Shown in pieces: positions 1-9,494 of a stretch of 64,000 bases of DNA; within the stretch, counting starts at the first letter, position 1, and every line of letters begins with the position of its first letter. A program made the translations under genes and the position numbers. The notes under the pieces were generated by a model. That model made no database searches, was not told the origin of the DNA, and saw only the letters and a list, made by a program, of their open reading frames with translations. The stretch is from Phocaeicola abscessus CCUG 55929 (lineage in GTDB: Bacteria; Bacteroidota; Bacteroidia; Bacteroidales; Bacteroidaceae): the NCBI RefSeq assembly GCF_000312445.1, contig NZ_HE997184.1, forward strand, positions 133,346 through 197,345, given 5' to 3'.

Positions 1-2
1 TG

Positions 3-1277
3 GTAAGCAGAGCAATCTATAAAGGCATGTTGCAATTTCTTTGCTGGCAATATCATCAGCCTTATATCGTACAGCCTCTGCCCGTAAACCATTTCGAAAT
101 ATCCATGACGGACGAAAACGAAGCGACCCTGAGCTGGCAACCGACGGACGACCCCTTAGAACCGACGGCCAAAGCGACGAAATACATTGTCTATCGCCGT
201 ACAGGAGACGGCGCTTTCGACAACGGCGTCTTAGTCGAAAGTCAAACCTTCCGCACCGTCATCCCCCAGGATACGGTGTGCAGCTTTAAAGTCGCCGCTG
301 TAAATGCAGGTGGAGAAAGCTTCCCTTCCGAAATTCTATCCGTAGGAAGAGCCAGTCGCAGTAAAGGCACCGTGCTGATCGTAAACGGTTTCGACCGTAT
401 CAGCGCACCTGCCGACTTCATCGACCCGGAGGACTCGTTACGCGCCGGTTTTCTGGACTACGAAGATCATGGTGTAGCCTATCTGAAAGATATCAGTTAT
501 ACCGGAAAAATGAATGTGTTCGACCGGAGTGCGGAGTTCGTGTCGAATGATGAAACCGGTTTCGGAAACAGCGAAAGCGATTATGAAACAACAGTCGTCG
601 CCGGCAATCGTTTCGATTACCCCGCTTTGCACGGGGCAGCCGTGTTACGTGCGGGATACTCGTTCACCTCGTGCAGCAACGAGGCTGTCAGCCACCGGAG
701 CGTATCCCTGAATCAGTACCAGTTCGTAGACCTAATACTCGGGAAACAATATCGTTCGAAGATGGGACGAGGAGGTATCTATCCCTTGGAATTTGCGACG
801 TTCGATCACGACATGCAAAATGTTATTGAAGCATATTGCGCCCAAGGGGGGAACCTGTTCGTGTCGGGCGCTTTCGTTGCCAGCGATTTATGGAACAATC
901 GATACGTGCAACCGAACGAAACCGATCAGCGGTTTACGCAGCAAGTGCTGAAATTCAAATGGGAAAAGAGCAACGCTGCCCACGAGGGGAAAATCGAGAG
1001 CGAAGATGCCGGCTATTCGCTTTTCAGCGGCAACTTTACTTATTATAACAAGTTGAATGACAAGTCGTATGCCGTAGAAGCGCCAGACGCGATCCGCCCC
1101 GTGGGAAAAGGCGCCGAAATCGTATTGCGTTATGCGGAAAACGGCTTAGGAGCAGGTATCGCCTATAAAGGGCCGTACAAGATCGTCGTATGGGGATTCC
1201 CTTTCGAATCGATACGGGAAGAGCAAGCACGCGATCTACTGATGGAAAAGATATTGAACTTCTTTAACGCCGATTAA
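3..1277 (+). CDS. C-terminal part of secreted amidase-like protein with FN3 domain (5' partial)
   Basis: The frame is open from the first bases of the window, so the first Met at 27 is not the start and the N-terminus lies outside. Residues about 30-110 read as a fibronectin type III-like beta domain (core around TKYIVYRRTGDG and VAAVNAGGESFPSE). The remaining 300 residues begin with KGTVLIVNGFDRIS and look like an alpha/beta domain. Bacteroidales proteins of this build are often annotated as N-acetylmuramoyl-L-alanine amidase or xanthan lyase-like; the catalytic part would be upstream and cannot be seen. Only 10 bases separate it from the AmpG-like permease, which supports a role in cutting peptidoglycan fragments for uptake. 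That function is inferred from context. Confidence 0.6.
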   Translation, partial: VSRAIYKGMLQFLCWQYHQPYIVQPLPVNHFEISMTDENEATLSWQPTDDPLEPTAKATKYIVYRRTGDGAFDNGVLVESQTFRTVIPQDTVCSFKVAAVNAGGESFPSEILSVGRASRSKGTVLIVNGFDRISAPADFIDPEDSLRAGFLDYEDHGVAYLKDISYTGKMNVFDRSAEFVSNDETGFGNSESDYETTVVAGNRFDYPALHGAAVLRAGYSFTSCSNEAVSHRSVSLNQYQFVDLILGKQYRSKMGRGGIYPLEFATFDHDMQNVIEAYCAQGGNLFVSGAFVASDLWNNRYVQPNETDQRFTQQVLKFKWEKSNAAHEGKIESEDAGYSLFSGNFTYYNKLNDKSYAVEAPDAIRPVGKGAEIVLRYAENGLGAGIAYKGPYKIVVWGFPFESIREEQARDLLMEKILNFFNAD

Positions 1278-1287
1278 TCTGACAGGG

Positions 1288-2622
1288 ATGAAAAGAAAGC
1301 ATATTTCGCCATGGGCTTGGATCCCGACACTTTACTTTGCCGAAGGAATCCCTTATTTCATTGTCAATACCATTTCGGTGACCATGTTCACGAGGATGGG
1401 AGTACCCAACGGAGAAATGGCACTGTTTACCAGCTTATTGTATCTGCCGTGGACCATCAAGCCACTATGGAGCCCCTTTGTAGACATCGTCAAGACCAAG
1501 CGATGGTGGATATTCGCCATGCAAATACTGATCGCCGTCACATTCGTCCTGCTGACGCTGTCCATCCCCCACCCCGATTCGACAATCATTCAAGCTATGC
1601 AGACACCGATCGAGCTCTTCGACTTTACGCTGCTGTTATTCATCGTCACCGCTTTCGCTTCCGCTACGCATGACATCGCCGCCGACGGGTTTTATATGTT
1701 GGCGCTCACGCAGAAAGAACAATCTTTTTTCGTCGGTATCCGAAGCACCTTTTATCGGCTGTCATCCATCTTCGGTCAAGGGGTGCTCGTCTTTATTGCA
1801 GGCGTGTTGGAAACGAAAACGAATCATATCCCGATGGCCTGGACTATCACAATGGGCTTGACGGCGATCATCTTCGCCTCGATCTCCTGTTACCATCTCT
1901 TCTTTATTCCGAAACCGAAAGCCGATGCGCCTCGCGTAGCAAACGAGGCGAATAGAAAAGCGGGTAAGATTTTTCGGGCTTTCGGCCGTACCTTTTCCAC
2001 CTATTTCAAAAAGCCGAGCATCTGGTTAGCCATTCTTTTCATGTTGCTTTACCGGTTACCCGAAGCATTCTTGCTCAAGATGGTGAATCCTTTCCTGTTA
2101 GGATCGGCCGAAAACGGAGGTTTAGCGCTTTCGACACAAGAAGTCGGTATCATTTACGGTACGATCGGTGTATTGTTTCTGACGATCGGAGGCATTATTG
2201 GAGGGATCGCCGCCTCGTACTGGGGACTGAAGAAATCGCTTTGGCCGATGGCAGCCTGTATGACGCTTCCCTGCCTGACCTTCGTATACCTGAGCATTTT
2301 TCTCCCGACAAACGCTGTCCTCGTAGCGATCTGCGTGGCCGTCGAACAGTTCGGATACGGATTCGGCTTCACCGCCTACCTGCTGTGCATGATGTACTTT
2401 GCCGAAGGCGAATTCAAAACAGCCCATTATGCCATCTGCACGGCTTTTATGGCGCTCAGCATGATGATTCCGGGAATGTTTGCAGGCTACCTACAGGAAT
2501 GGTTAGGGTACGAGCTGTTTTTCTGGATGGTCATGCTGTGCTGCCTGCCTACAGTGATCGTCACCTTCCTGGTAAGGCAAAAAGTCGATCGTCATTACGG
2601 ACTTAAAAACGGCAGAGAATGA
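1288..2622 (+). CDS. murT: MFS permease, AmpG/MurT-like muropeptide or MurNAc transporter
   Basis: A 444-residue inner-membrane protein with about 12 hydrophobic segments and the N-terminal WIPTLYFAEGIPYFIVN signature of Bacteroidota AmpG-like carriers. AmpG proteins import peptidoglycan fragments. In Tannerella forsythia the related MurT takes up MurNAc and is encoded with murK and murQ. Here it sits 10 bases after an amidase-like gene and 68 bases before murQ, so the substrate is very probably MurNAc or a small muropeptide. The start is the first ATG of the frame. The symbol is assigned by family and context, not by experiment. Confidence 0.75.
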   Translation: MKRKHISPWAWIPTLYFAEGIPYFIVNTISVTMFTRMGVPNGEMALFTSLLYLPWTIKPLWSPFVDIVKTKRWWIFAMQILIAVTFVLLTLSIPHPDSTIIQAMQTPIELFDFTLLLFIVTAFASATHDIAADGFYMLALTQKEQSFFVGIRSTFYRLSSIFGQGVLVFIAGVLETKTNHIPMAWTITMGLTAIIFASISCYHLFFIPKPKADAPRVANEANRKAGKIFRAFGRTFSTYFKKPSIWLAILFMLLYRLPEAFLLKMVNPFLLGSAENGGLALSTQEVGIIYGTIGVLFLTIGGIIGGIAASYWGLKKSLWPMAACMTLPCLTFVYLSIFLPTNAVLVAICVAVEQFGYGFGFTAYLLCMMYFAEGEFKTAHYAICTAFMALSMMIPGMFAGYLQEWLGYELFFWMVMLCCLPTVIVTFLVRQKVDRHYGLKNGRE

Positions 2623-2690
2623 CGAAATAGCGTTACCATAAGAATAAGCGACGGAATTATCCCGCGCGAGATAAATTTTAAACGAATAAG

Positions 2691-3527
2691 ATGATGGAAT
2701 TCGAAAAAATATCGGAAGAACCTTCTCTCTACAATGATCTGGAAAAAAAGTCGGTTCGCGAAGTGTTGGAAGAAATCAATACGGAAGATCAAAAGGTAGC
2801 CTTAGCAGTAAAAAAGGCTATTCCGCAAATTGAAACGTTAGTCGATTTGATCGTGCCGCGAATGAAGAAAGGCGGTCGTATCTTTTATATAGGCGCCGGC
2901 ACCAGCGGACGTTTGGGCGTATTGGACGCGTCGGAAATACCTCCGACTTTCGGCATGCCCCCGACCCTGATTATCGGATTGATCGCGGGAGGAGACACGG
3001 CCTTGCGCCATCCCGTAGAACATGCGGAAGACGACGAGCTAAAAGGCTGGCAAGAATTAATGAACCACCATGTCAATACCAAAGACACCGTAATCGGAAT
3101 CGCCGCCTCGGGTAGCACCCCTTATGTCATCGCTGCCCTGCACGAAGCGCATGCACACGGCATCCTTACGGGGTGCATCACCAGTAATCCCGATACGCCG
3201 ATGGCGGCGGAAGTCGACGTACCTATCGAAATGATCGTAGGCCCGGAATTCATTACGGGCAGTTCGCGAATGAAGTCGGGAACAGGACAAAAGATGATCT
3301 TAAATATGATTTCGACGGCAGTCATGATTCGATTGGGACGGATCAAGGGGAATAAGATGGTCAACATGCAGCTCACCAACCAAAAGTTGATCGATCGCGG
3401 TACGCGAATGATCGTAGAAGAATTAGGTGTGGATTACGGCAAGGCACATACCCTGCTGTTGATGCATGGCTCCGTTCGAAAAGCGATCGAAGCATATGGT
3501 AACGGACACCAGGAAAGTATAGGATGA
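2691..3527 (+). CDS. murQ: N-acetylmuramic acid 6-phosphate etherase
   Basis: A 278-residue SIS-domain enzyme that cleaves the lactyl ether of MurNAc-6-phosphate to GlcNAc-6-phosphate and D-lactate in the cytoplasm. The sugar-phosphate signature GAGTSGRLGVLDASEIPP is clear, with the conserved catalytic Glu at residue 82; ITGSSRMKSGTGQK is the second conserved block. It is slightly shorter than the E. coli enzyme (about 298). The start could be Met1 or Met2 (ATGATG). Its stop overlaps the next gene's start as ATGA, suggesting coupled translation. No MurNAc kinase gene separates it from murT, unlike the murTKQ order described in T. forsythia. Confidence 0.93.
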   Translation: MMEFEKISEEPSLYNDLEKKSVREVLEEINTEDQKVALAVKKAIPQIETLVDLIVPRMKKGGRIFYIGAGTSGRLGVLDASEIPPTFGMPPTLIIGLIAGGDTALRHPVEHAEDDELKGWQELMNHHVNTKDTVIGIAASGSTPYVIAALHEAHAHGILTGCITSNPDTPMAAEVDVPIEMIVGPEFITGSSRMKSGTGQKMILNMISTAVMIRLGRIKGNKMVNMQLTNQKLIDRGTRMIVEELGVDYGKAHTLLLMHGSVRKAIEAYGNGHQESIG

Positions 3528-4120
3528 AAACAGACGGCATGCACCGAAAAATAAGGCTGTATCGCAAATTGTCCGGCAGTTGTTTCGTGCTGGGCACAGC
3601 AGCGCTTATCTTCGCCTTCGTTTTAAAACAGGCGGAAGGGTCGCTTAGTTGCTCGTTGTTATTTTTTTTCTTCGGATGGGGGTTCGCTATGGAGGCGAAA
3701 AGAAAAAAGCGCCTTTCGAAAGGAAATACCGCTTCTGCAGAAGTCGAAGAGAAGCGTCGGAAAGCGATGCGGGAATACGAAGAAAAAGCATACGAACGCT
3801 TCGTAAAGAAATACGGGAAGGAGGACCAACGAATCGACCTGAACCGGAAACGGTACGGCGGCATGGTGGATACGATCCTCGTTTTCAAAAAGCCCAGACA
3901 CATCCTGATCGACGGGCTAGACTACGAATGGCGTGACATCCTGGATGTAAACACGGAAACGGATAAATTTGATCGCGAATATACCGTAACGGTTAAAGTA
4001 AAAGGCTTCGACCGTTCTTTCATTCGTTTGGAAGTAGGGACGGAACGGGAAAAAGCGGAAAAAATCCGGAAACTGATCCAAAAGATTGTCTGGTATAACC
4101 AAATACAGCCGGAAAACTGA
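3524..4120 (+). CDS. Hypothetical membrane protein with coiled-coil and PH-like tail
   Basis: A 198-residue protein overlapping the murQ stop by four bases. Two hydrophobic segments near the N-terminus (about residues 17-35 and 41-56) are followed by a strongly charged, probably helical stretch (about 58-110) and a beta-rich C-terminal part (VDTILVFKKPRHILIDGLDY onward). No family is recognised with confidence. The ATGA overlap places it in the peptidoglycan-salvage operon, but a link to that pathway is only positional. Confidence 0.6.
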   Translation: MKTDGMHRKIRLYRKLSGSCFVLGTAALIFAFVLKQAEGSLSCSLLFFFFGWGFAMEAKRKKRLSKGNTASAEVEEKRRKAMREYEEKAYERFVKKYGKEDQRIDLNRKRYGGMVDTILVFKKPRHILIDGLDYEWRDILDVNTETDKFDREYTVTVKVKGFDRSFIRLEVGTEREKAEKIRKLIQKIVWYNQIQPEN

Positions 4121-4273
4121 TGCCCGGAGCAAATACTCGCTGTCTATTCCTCCTGAGGTGTGTCCGGCAGAGCAATTTGCCACCGCCGAAGTTAAGGAAC
4201 ATATCCGTCGAAATACACTGCCGGAACGACGTTTTTTACAGTCGCCGGCATTTGAAAAATCGTGGCAAGTCTG

Positions 4274-4281
4274 TATTTTTG
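4274..4281 (+). promoter_or_regulatory. Bacteroidota -7 promoter box for the ZIP gene
   Basis: TATTTTTG matches the TAnnTTTG consensus of Bacteroidota housekeeping promoters and lies 19 bases before the ATG at 4301, in the 180-base gap after the upstream operon. No strong -33 element was identified. Confidence 0.5.
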
Positions 4282-4300
4282 CAACAGTTAAAAAACATAT

Positions 4301-5083
4301 ATGGTAAAAGAAATCATTTGGGGAATACTTATTCCTTTTATAGGAACGAGCTTGGGGGCCGCATTCGTATTCTGTCTGCGAAAAGAAATCAGCACGAGGG
4401 TGCAACGCATGTTGATTGGTTTCGCAGCCGGCATTATGGTGGCGGCTTCCGTCTGGAGTTTATTGATTCCCGCTATCCAACAGTCGGCCAATATGGGAAA
4501 ATGGTCGTTCATCCCAGCCACCATCGGCTTTTGGATCGGCATTCTGTTCCTTTTGGTGTTGGACCACGTGGTTCCTCACCTGCATCAGCATGCGAAAAAT
4601 CCGGAAGGGCCGAAGTCTCATCTGAAACGAACTACGATGCTGCTGCTCGCCGTTACCTTACACAACATTCCCGAAGGGATGGCCGTAGGGGCTATCTATG
4701 CCGGTTTGCTCGAAGCCAATACCTACGTCACCGTCACGGGAGCCTTCGCTTTAGCCTTGGGAATCGCCATCCAGAATATCCCCGAAGGCGCCATAATCTC
4801 TATGCCGCTGAAGTCGGCCGGCATGAAAACGCGAAAAGCGTTTCTCTACGGCGTACTCTCCGGCGTGGTCGAACCTGTGGGAGCGGTGTTGACCATCCTC
4901 ATCACAGGAACCATGCTGATGCTCCTGCCTTATATGTTAAGTTTCGCGGCAGGAGCCATGATCTATGTCGTAGTAGAAGAACTGATCCCCGAAATGTCAG
5001 AAGGTAACCATTCCAATATCGGAACGGTCGCCTTTGCCGTGGGATTCAGTATTATGATGGTGCTCGACGTAGCTTTGGGCTGA
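4301..5083 (+). CDS. ZIP family divalent metal transporter
   Basis: A 260-residue polytopic inner-membrane protein of the ZupT/GufA branch of the ZIP family. The diagnostic metal-site helices are visible: HNIPEGMAVG (about residues 124-133) and NIPEGAIISMPL (about 156-167). A His-containing stretch (HVVPHLHQHAK) lies in the variable loop before them. ZIP carriers move Zn2+, Fe2+ or Mn2+ into the cytoplasm; the substrate cannot be decided from sequence. It has its own promoter and converges on msrAB with a 38-base gap. Confidence 0.88.
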   Translation: MVKEIIWGILIPFIGTSLGAAFVFCLRKEISTRVQRMLIGFAAGIMVAASVWSLLIPAIQQSANMGKWSFIPATIGFWIGILFLLVLDHVVPHLHQHAKNPEGPKSHLKRTTMLLLAVTLHNIPEGMAVGAIYAGLLEANTYVTVTGAFALALGIAIQNIPEGAIISMPLKSAGMKTRKAFLYGVLSGVVEPVGAVLTILITGTMLMLLPYMLSFAAGAMIYVVVEELIPEMSEGNHSNIGTVAFAVGFSIMMVLDVALG

Positions 5084-5121
5084 GTCCGGCGCAATTTAGC
5101 AATCCTTCGATCGGGACGCGC

Positions 5122-6168
5122 TTATTTGTCGAATAAATTCAAATAGCTGCCGTACCCTTCGACTTTCATCCTATCCTTCGGGATAAAGCGCAACGAGGCG
5201 CTGTTGATGCAGTATCGCAATCCGCCCTTATCGGCCGGTCCGTCCGTAAAAACATGTCCCAGATGGGCATCGCTTTTCGAGCTGCGCACTTCTACCCGCG
5301 TCATCCCGTGCGACTTATCCACGTTCTCCGTGATGAGACTCTTGCTGATAGGCTTGGAGAAAGCCGGCCAACCACACCCCGAATCGAACTTGTCGGTCGA
5401 AACGAAAAGCGGTTCGCCTGAAATGATATCCACGTAAATACCTTCCCTGAATTCATCGAAATACGCATTCCGAAAAGGAGGTTCCGTCCCGTTTTTCCGC
5501 GTCACGTTATATTGCATTTCGGTGAGCGTCCGCCGTAAAGTCGCCTCGTCGGGGCGCGCATATTTCTTGATCTTCCTGTTCGCCTCACGTGCCATGACGA
5601 ACAATTCGGGCGCGATATGGCAATACCCATTCTTATTTTTATCCAGATAATCCTGATGATACTCCTCCGCCTTATAAAAATTCTTCAAGGGTCGGACTTC
5701 GATGACTATCGGCTTCGCATAAGTTTTCGCCAACTTGGCTATTTCCGCCTCGATAACCGGGCGATCAACTTGGTCGGTATAATAAATCCCAGTTCGGTAC
5801 TGCGTTCCGACATCGCCGCCCTGACGGTTGAGGCTTGTCGGATCGATCGTCTTAAAATACAGTTCCAATAACAGGGGCAGCGTCACCTCTTCTTCGTCGT
5901 AGATTACGCGCACCGTTTCGGCATGTCCCGTATTATTACGACAAACCTGTTCGTACAAAGGATTTGCCGTACGTCCGTTAGCATACCCTACTTCCGTTTT
6001 CCTTACGCCGTTAATCTGTTTAAAAAAATGCTCGGTCCCCCAGAAGCATCCTCCGGCCAAATAAATTTCTTTCCTCATCTTTTCCTTATCCACATTTTTC
6101 TGTGCATTACCCTGACATGCGTACAATCCAAACAACACTATCCAAAAGAAGTAAAAAAAGTTTTTCAT
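5122..6168 (-). CDS. msrAB: Bifunctional methionine sulfoxide reductase MsrA-MsrB, exported
   Basis: A 348-residue fusion that reduces both epimers of methionine sulfoxide. An N-terminal hydrophobic segment ending in LYACQG looks like a lipoprotein signal (Cys18), so it probably acts in the periplasm or on the envelope. MsrA is residues about 34-190, with the catalytic GCFWGTE motif (Cys41). MsrB is about 205-345, with CGWPAFSKP and the catalytic Cys in [11 protein letters not shown]. The two CxxC pairs that bind zinc in many MsrB proteins are absent (the segment reads [11 protein letters not shown]). Fused exported MsrAB is known in several bacteria. Confidence 0.95.
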   Translation of the reverse strand: MKNFFYFFWIVLFGLYACQGNAQKNVDKEKMRKEIYLAGGCFWGTEHFFKQINGVRKTEVGYANGRTANPLYEQVCRNNTGHAETVRVIYDEEEVTLPLLLELYFKTIDPTSLNRQGGDVGTQYRTGIYYTDQVDRPVIEAEIAKLAKTYAKPIVIEVRPLKNFYKAEEYHQDYLDKNKNGYCHIAPELFVMAREANRKIKKYARPDEATLRRTLTEMQYNVTRKNGTEPPFRNAYFDEFREGIYVDIISGEPLFVSTDKFDSGCGWPAFSKPISKSLITENVDKSHGMTRVEVRSSKSDAHLGHVFTDGPADKGGLRYCINSASLRFIPKDRMKVEGYGSYLNLFDK

Positions 6169-6184
6169 ACAAATTTTGTTTTTT

Positions 6185-6192
6185 CAAAAATA
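6185..6192 (-). promoter_or_regulatory. Likely -7 box for msrAB
   Basis: On the minus strand this reads TATTTTTG, a TAnnTTTG match 16 bases upstream of the msrAB start. The implied leader is very short. Confidence 0.4.
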
Positions 6193-6518
6193 TGATAAAT
6201 CGCCGCAAAAATTGAAAGAATAAGAAAGATTAACGTAATCTGTGCCGCTTGTATTCTCGTCGTTGCTCATCCTTCGCTCAAGCCGAAAGAGGAATAAAAA
6301 ACGAGAAATCAGTAAACGAGAGAATTTTTTCGGTAAAATAGTTAGCAGAAAATAACGGATTTAGTCTATCTTTGCAGATTGGAATACAGCGTCACTTCAA
6401 CGCCCACCAGCGACAAAGCCGTCCTGAAGGGACTTCGGAAATGCCCCGTTCGGAACGGCCGCCTGACGCAACGAGCATCGATACTTGCGACGAGGGAATA
6501 CATACGAGGGAATAAACC
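6193..6518. other. Intergenic region between divergent msrAB and amidohydrolase genes
   Basis: With the two promoter boxes this gap is about 350 bases. Besides the promoter at 6367 it holds a roughly 145-base leader for the amidohydrolase gene. The leader contains a short tandem repeat just before the start (ACGAGGGAATA twice, 14 bases apart, about 6489-6513) and GC-rich sequence sharing GGCCGCCTGACG with the 41-bp repeats at 18.6 kb. No RNA gene or further coding sequence was recognised. Confidence 0.4.
6367..6374 (+). promoter_or_regulatory. Likely -7 box for the amidohydrolase gene
   Basis: TATCTTTG is a good TAnnTTTG match. The resulting transcript would have a leader of about 140 bases before the ATG at 6519. 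Confidence 0.5.
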
Positions 6519-7925
6519 ATGTGCAAACTATTGACAACGATATTCGCTATGATTACGATCGGAGCAACGGCGCAGGAGGTAATAATGGATGTACATTCGC
6601 ACATCATTCCTCCTCCATATCTCGCTTACCTCGAACGGCACGACGCATTGCTGGACGAAGGGGTTCCTCTGCCCCAATGGAACGTGGGCGACCAACTGAA
6701 GTGGATGGACGAGACGGGCGTGCAGACTTCCGTGCTGACGCTGGCTGCGCCGCATCCGTACTTCGGCGATGCCGCCGAGAATGCAAGGCTCATCCGGCAG
6801 ACGAACGAAGCAGCAGCCAAACTGAAAGCGGCGTATCCCGACCGCTTCAAGTTCTGCGCCGCGTTGCCCCTACCCGATGTGAACGCCGCGATCGAGGAAA
6901 CGACATATGCGCTCGACGTATTGAAAGCCGACAGTATCAAACTGGCCACCAATGCGTGTGGGCAATATCTTGGTGCACCTGAGCTCGACACCCTTTTCTC
7001 CGTACTGCACCAAAGAAATGCCATCGTCATACTCCATCCGCACAAACCCGACCCCGTAAATAAGGAAGTGATGTGCCAGACACCCCTCGCCATGCAGGAA
7101 TATCTCTCGGAAACGACGCGCGCGGTCTCGAACTTGATAAGCCGCAACGTGCCCGCCCGCTACCCGAACATCCGCATCGTCGTACCTCATTGCGGAGCCT
7201 ATCTGCCGCTGGCCGTACCGAGAATGAAATCGCTCGCGCCCGTAATGCGTCAGAACGGCATGATAGGAGAAACCGACTGGGAGAAAAACCTCGCCGCACT
7301 CTATTACGACCTGGCAGGCGCCCGCTCACCCGAAACCGTCCGGATGCTGCTCACCATCACCACGCCCGACCGCCTGCTCTACGGCTCCGACTACCCATAC
7401 GTCGCTCCGCAGCTTCTCACGTCGAGCCTCGCGCGAATGAAACAGTATCTCGCCGACGAACCCGACCTGGCACCATTCCGCAAGATGATCCTGGAGTACA
7501 ACGCCCGCTGGCTGTTCGGTGACCTACCGGAAAAACCGACAGCGGAGACGAACAAGAACAAAACGGTCGTAAGAATAGCCGAGATAGAGGTTTATCCCGA
7601 ATACCTTACCGCGTATCTGGAAGCTGCGCGGGAAATAGAACGCCTCAGCCTCACCGAGGAAAAAGGCGTAATCTGCCTTTTCCCGAACCGAATGAAAGAG
7701 GACGGCACGCAAATCCGAATCCTTGAGATCTATGCCTCCGAAGAAGCCTATCAACATCACATCCGGACGCCGCACTTCCTGAATTACAAGCAGGGTACGA
7801 TGAAAATGGTAAAGTCGTTGAAGCTGAACGACCTCCAACCCTCGACCCGGAATCGATGCGAGGAATTTTTACGAAGATGCGGTAAAAAGGGCGACGGTCT
7901 GAACTTGCTCAGACAAATCGCCTAA
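6519..7925 (+). CDS. Amidohydrolase (ACMSD-like) fused to an antibiotic-biosynthesis-monooxygenase-like domain
   Basis: A 468-residue protein with a signal-like N-terminus (residues 1-18, ending GATAQE). Residues about 22-335 are an amidohydrolase-2 TIM barrel: the HxH metal motif is MDVHSHIIPP (His26, His28), with HPHKPDP, VVPHCGAYLPL and the late Asp in LLYGSDYPY. Family members decarboxylate or hydrolyse small acids; the substrate is unknown. After a linker, residues about 350-450 (VVRIAEIEVYPEYLTAYLEA to MKMVKSLKL) resemble a small ABM/YgiN-type ferredoxin-like fold, often a monooxygenase or isomerase domain. Fusion of the two is unusual. It converges on the YitT-like gene. Confidence 0.75.
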   Translation: MCKLLTTIFAMITIGATAQEVIMDVHSHIIPPPYLAYLERHDALLDEGVPLPQWNVGDQLKWMDETGVQTSVLTLAAPHPYFGDAAENARLIRQTNEAAAKLKAAYPDRFKFCAALPLPDVNAAIEETTYALDVLKADSIKLATNACGQYLGAPELDTLFSVLHQRNAIVILHPHKPDPVNKEVMCQTPLAMQEYLSETTRAVSNLISRNVPARYPNIRIVVPHCGAYLPLAVPRMKSLAPVMRQNGMIGETDWEKNLAALYYDLAGARSPETVRMLLTITTPDRLLYGSDYPYVAPQLLTSSLARMKQYLADEPDLAPFRKMILEYNARWLFGDLPEKPTAETNKNKTVVRIAEIEVYPEYLTAYLEAAREIERLSLTEEKGVICLFPNRMKEDGTQIRILEIYASEEAYQHHIRTPHFLNYKQGTMKMVKSLKLNDLQPSTRNRCEEFLRRCGKKGDGLNLLRQIA

Positions 7926-7971
7926 CAGTCGAACGTGTGCGCGATACGGCGTCGAAGGTCTTCGAACGAGA

Positions 7972-8982
7972 TTATTCGGGTTGGATGTCATTCTTCGAAG
8001 GAAGCGACTTCCAGCCTTCGCCATACGTATCGTAAGCATCGGTAACGATGACAAAAGCCGTCGGATCCACCTCCTTGACCTTCCTGTTAATAGAAATCAC
8101 TTCCCTGTGACTGACCACTAAGAAAAGCAATTCCTTTTCCTTTCCCGAATACAATCCGCTGCTCTTTAGCAGGGTCGCCGTACGATCCATATCATGCAGG
8201 ATATACTGATGCAATTCCGGCAAATTTTTATCGCTGATAATGAAAATCATCTTGTCGTCTTTGGTGCCATTCAGCACGAAAGCTATCACGCGCGAAGTAA
8301 CGAAGATGGCAATCAACGAATATAGCGACAAATAGATAGAAGGTTCCGAATCAATGGCTTGAGCGCTGCCGACTCCGAATCCGATGACTACCAACCCGAA
8401 CAGAACTACGACGGCATCGACCATCAGGATGGCCGTAGAAAACCGAATATGAAGATATTTCTGCATGATCATGGCAACGATGTCCGTACCTCCGGAAGTA
8501 GCCTTCGAACGAACGATCAAACCGCTTCCTATGCCGATAATCACCGCACCTATGATGGTAGTCAGAATCAGATGATCGGAAAAATTCATGATTCCTCCCA
8601 ACAGAACGGAAGGATCCAATGCTTCCAAGGCTTCCTGAGTAGGGTATGATACTTTGGAAAGGATATTCATCATCATCGGTGTAGTAAGGGCGGCGACGAT
8701 CGTCCGTCCGCCGATATTCGATCCTAAGAGCAACATCGAAATGCAAAGCAGCGGAATATCGAACATATAACCGAAAGTACCGACCTGAATACTCGGGATC
8801 ACGTTGTGCAAAACGATACTCGCTCCATAAACACCACCAGGAACGAGCTTATACGGATTGATAAAATAGACGAAACCCACGGCCATCGCCAGACAGCCCA
8901 AAAACAATTTCCCCCACTCGAGCCACCAGTTTACACATTTCGTAGGTCCTAAAAGCTTTTTCAAAGAAACTTTCTTCATCAT
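7972..8982 (-). CDS. YitT family membrane protein (DUF161/DUF2179)
   Basis: A 336-residue protein with about six transmembrane helices (residues about 15-215) and a C-terminal soluble DUF2179-type domain (about 225-325, from DDKMIFIISDKNLPELHQYIL). Family members are integral inner-membrane proteins of unknown transport function. The frame stays open to 9117, but a TATATTTG promoter box at 9009-9016 lies inside that extension and the conserved hydrophobic N-terminus follows MMKKVSLKKLLG, so 8982 is the preferred start. The N-terminal choice is the main uncertainty. Confidence 0.85.
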   Translation of the reverse strand: MMKKVSLKKLLGPTKCVNWWLEWGKLFLGCLAMAVGFVYFINPYKLVPGGVYGASIVLHNVIPSIQVGTFGYMFDIPLLCISMLLLGSNIGGRTIVAALTTPMMMNILSKVSYPTQEALEALDPSVLLGGIMNFSDHLILTTIIGAVIIGIGSGLIVRSKATSGGTDIVAMIMQKYLHIRFSTAILMVDAVVVLFGLVVIGFGVGSAQAIDSEPSIYLSLYSLIAIFVTSRVIAFVLNGTKDDKMIFIISDKNLPELHQYILHDMDRTATLLKSSGLYSGKEKELLFLVVSHREVISINRKVKEVDPTAFVIVTDAYDTYGEGWKSLPSKNDIQPE

Positions 8983-9008
8983 ATATCGCATTCTGACTTT
9001 AAATCCAA

Positions 9009-9016
9009 CAAATATA
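9009..9016 (-). promoter_or_regulatory. -7 box for the YitT family gene
   Basis: The minus strand reads TATATTTG, a TAnnTTTG match 26 bases upstream of the chosen start. It argues against the longer open frame being the real protein. Confidence 0.55.
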
Positions 9017-9105
9017 CAAACAATCTCTTTAATATCTCTGAAACTTTCGAAAATTCTTTGGAAAAAATGAATAATCGCTTCCTCACCCTTCTTCCGCCTT
9101 CGGTA

Positions 9106-9138
9106 CAAGTTTTTCACCGGGCACTCCCCAAAAACTTG
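9106..9138 (-). terminator. Hairpin downstream of the tRNA array
   Basis: Inverted repeat CAAGTTTTT / AAAAACTTG, 9-bp stem with a 15-base loop, about 100 bases after the last tRNA in the direction of transcription and before the YitT promoter. It probably ends the tRNA transcript. Confidence 0.5.
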
Positions 9139-9237
9139 CGATACGGATTTTCTGCGTGCCTCGACAACGACAACCGGTTGAAAAAGAAACAGGGACGGAC
9201 TGATACTTCGTCACGGCCGAAGAAAGCCATCTCGACG

Positions 9238-9310
<73 letters not shown>

Positions 9311-9319
9311 AATAATCCG

Positions 9320-9403
9320 TGAAGGAAATGAGACTCGAACTCACACGACAAAACTGTCACTACCCCCTCAAAGTAGCGCGTCTACCAATTCCGCCATTCC
9401 TCC
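9320..9403 (-). tRNA. tRNA-Leu(GAG)
   Basis: Class II tRNA with a long variable arm. The minus strand begins GGAGGAATGGCGGAATTGG. The anticodon stem CTACT/GGTAG encloses TTGAGGG, giving anticodon GAG. The acceptor pairs GGAGGAA with TTCCTTC with one G-U. CCA is not encoded. Confidence 0.93.
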
Positions 9404-9412
9404 GATATTATG

Positions 9413-9485
<73 letters not shown>

Positions 9486-9494
9486 ACGATAATG

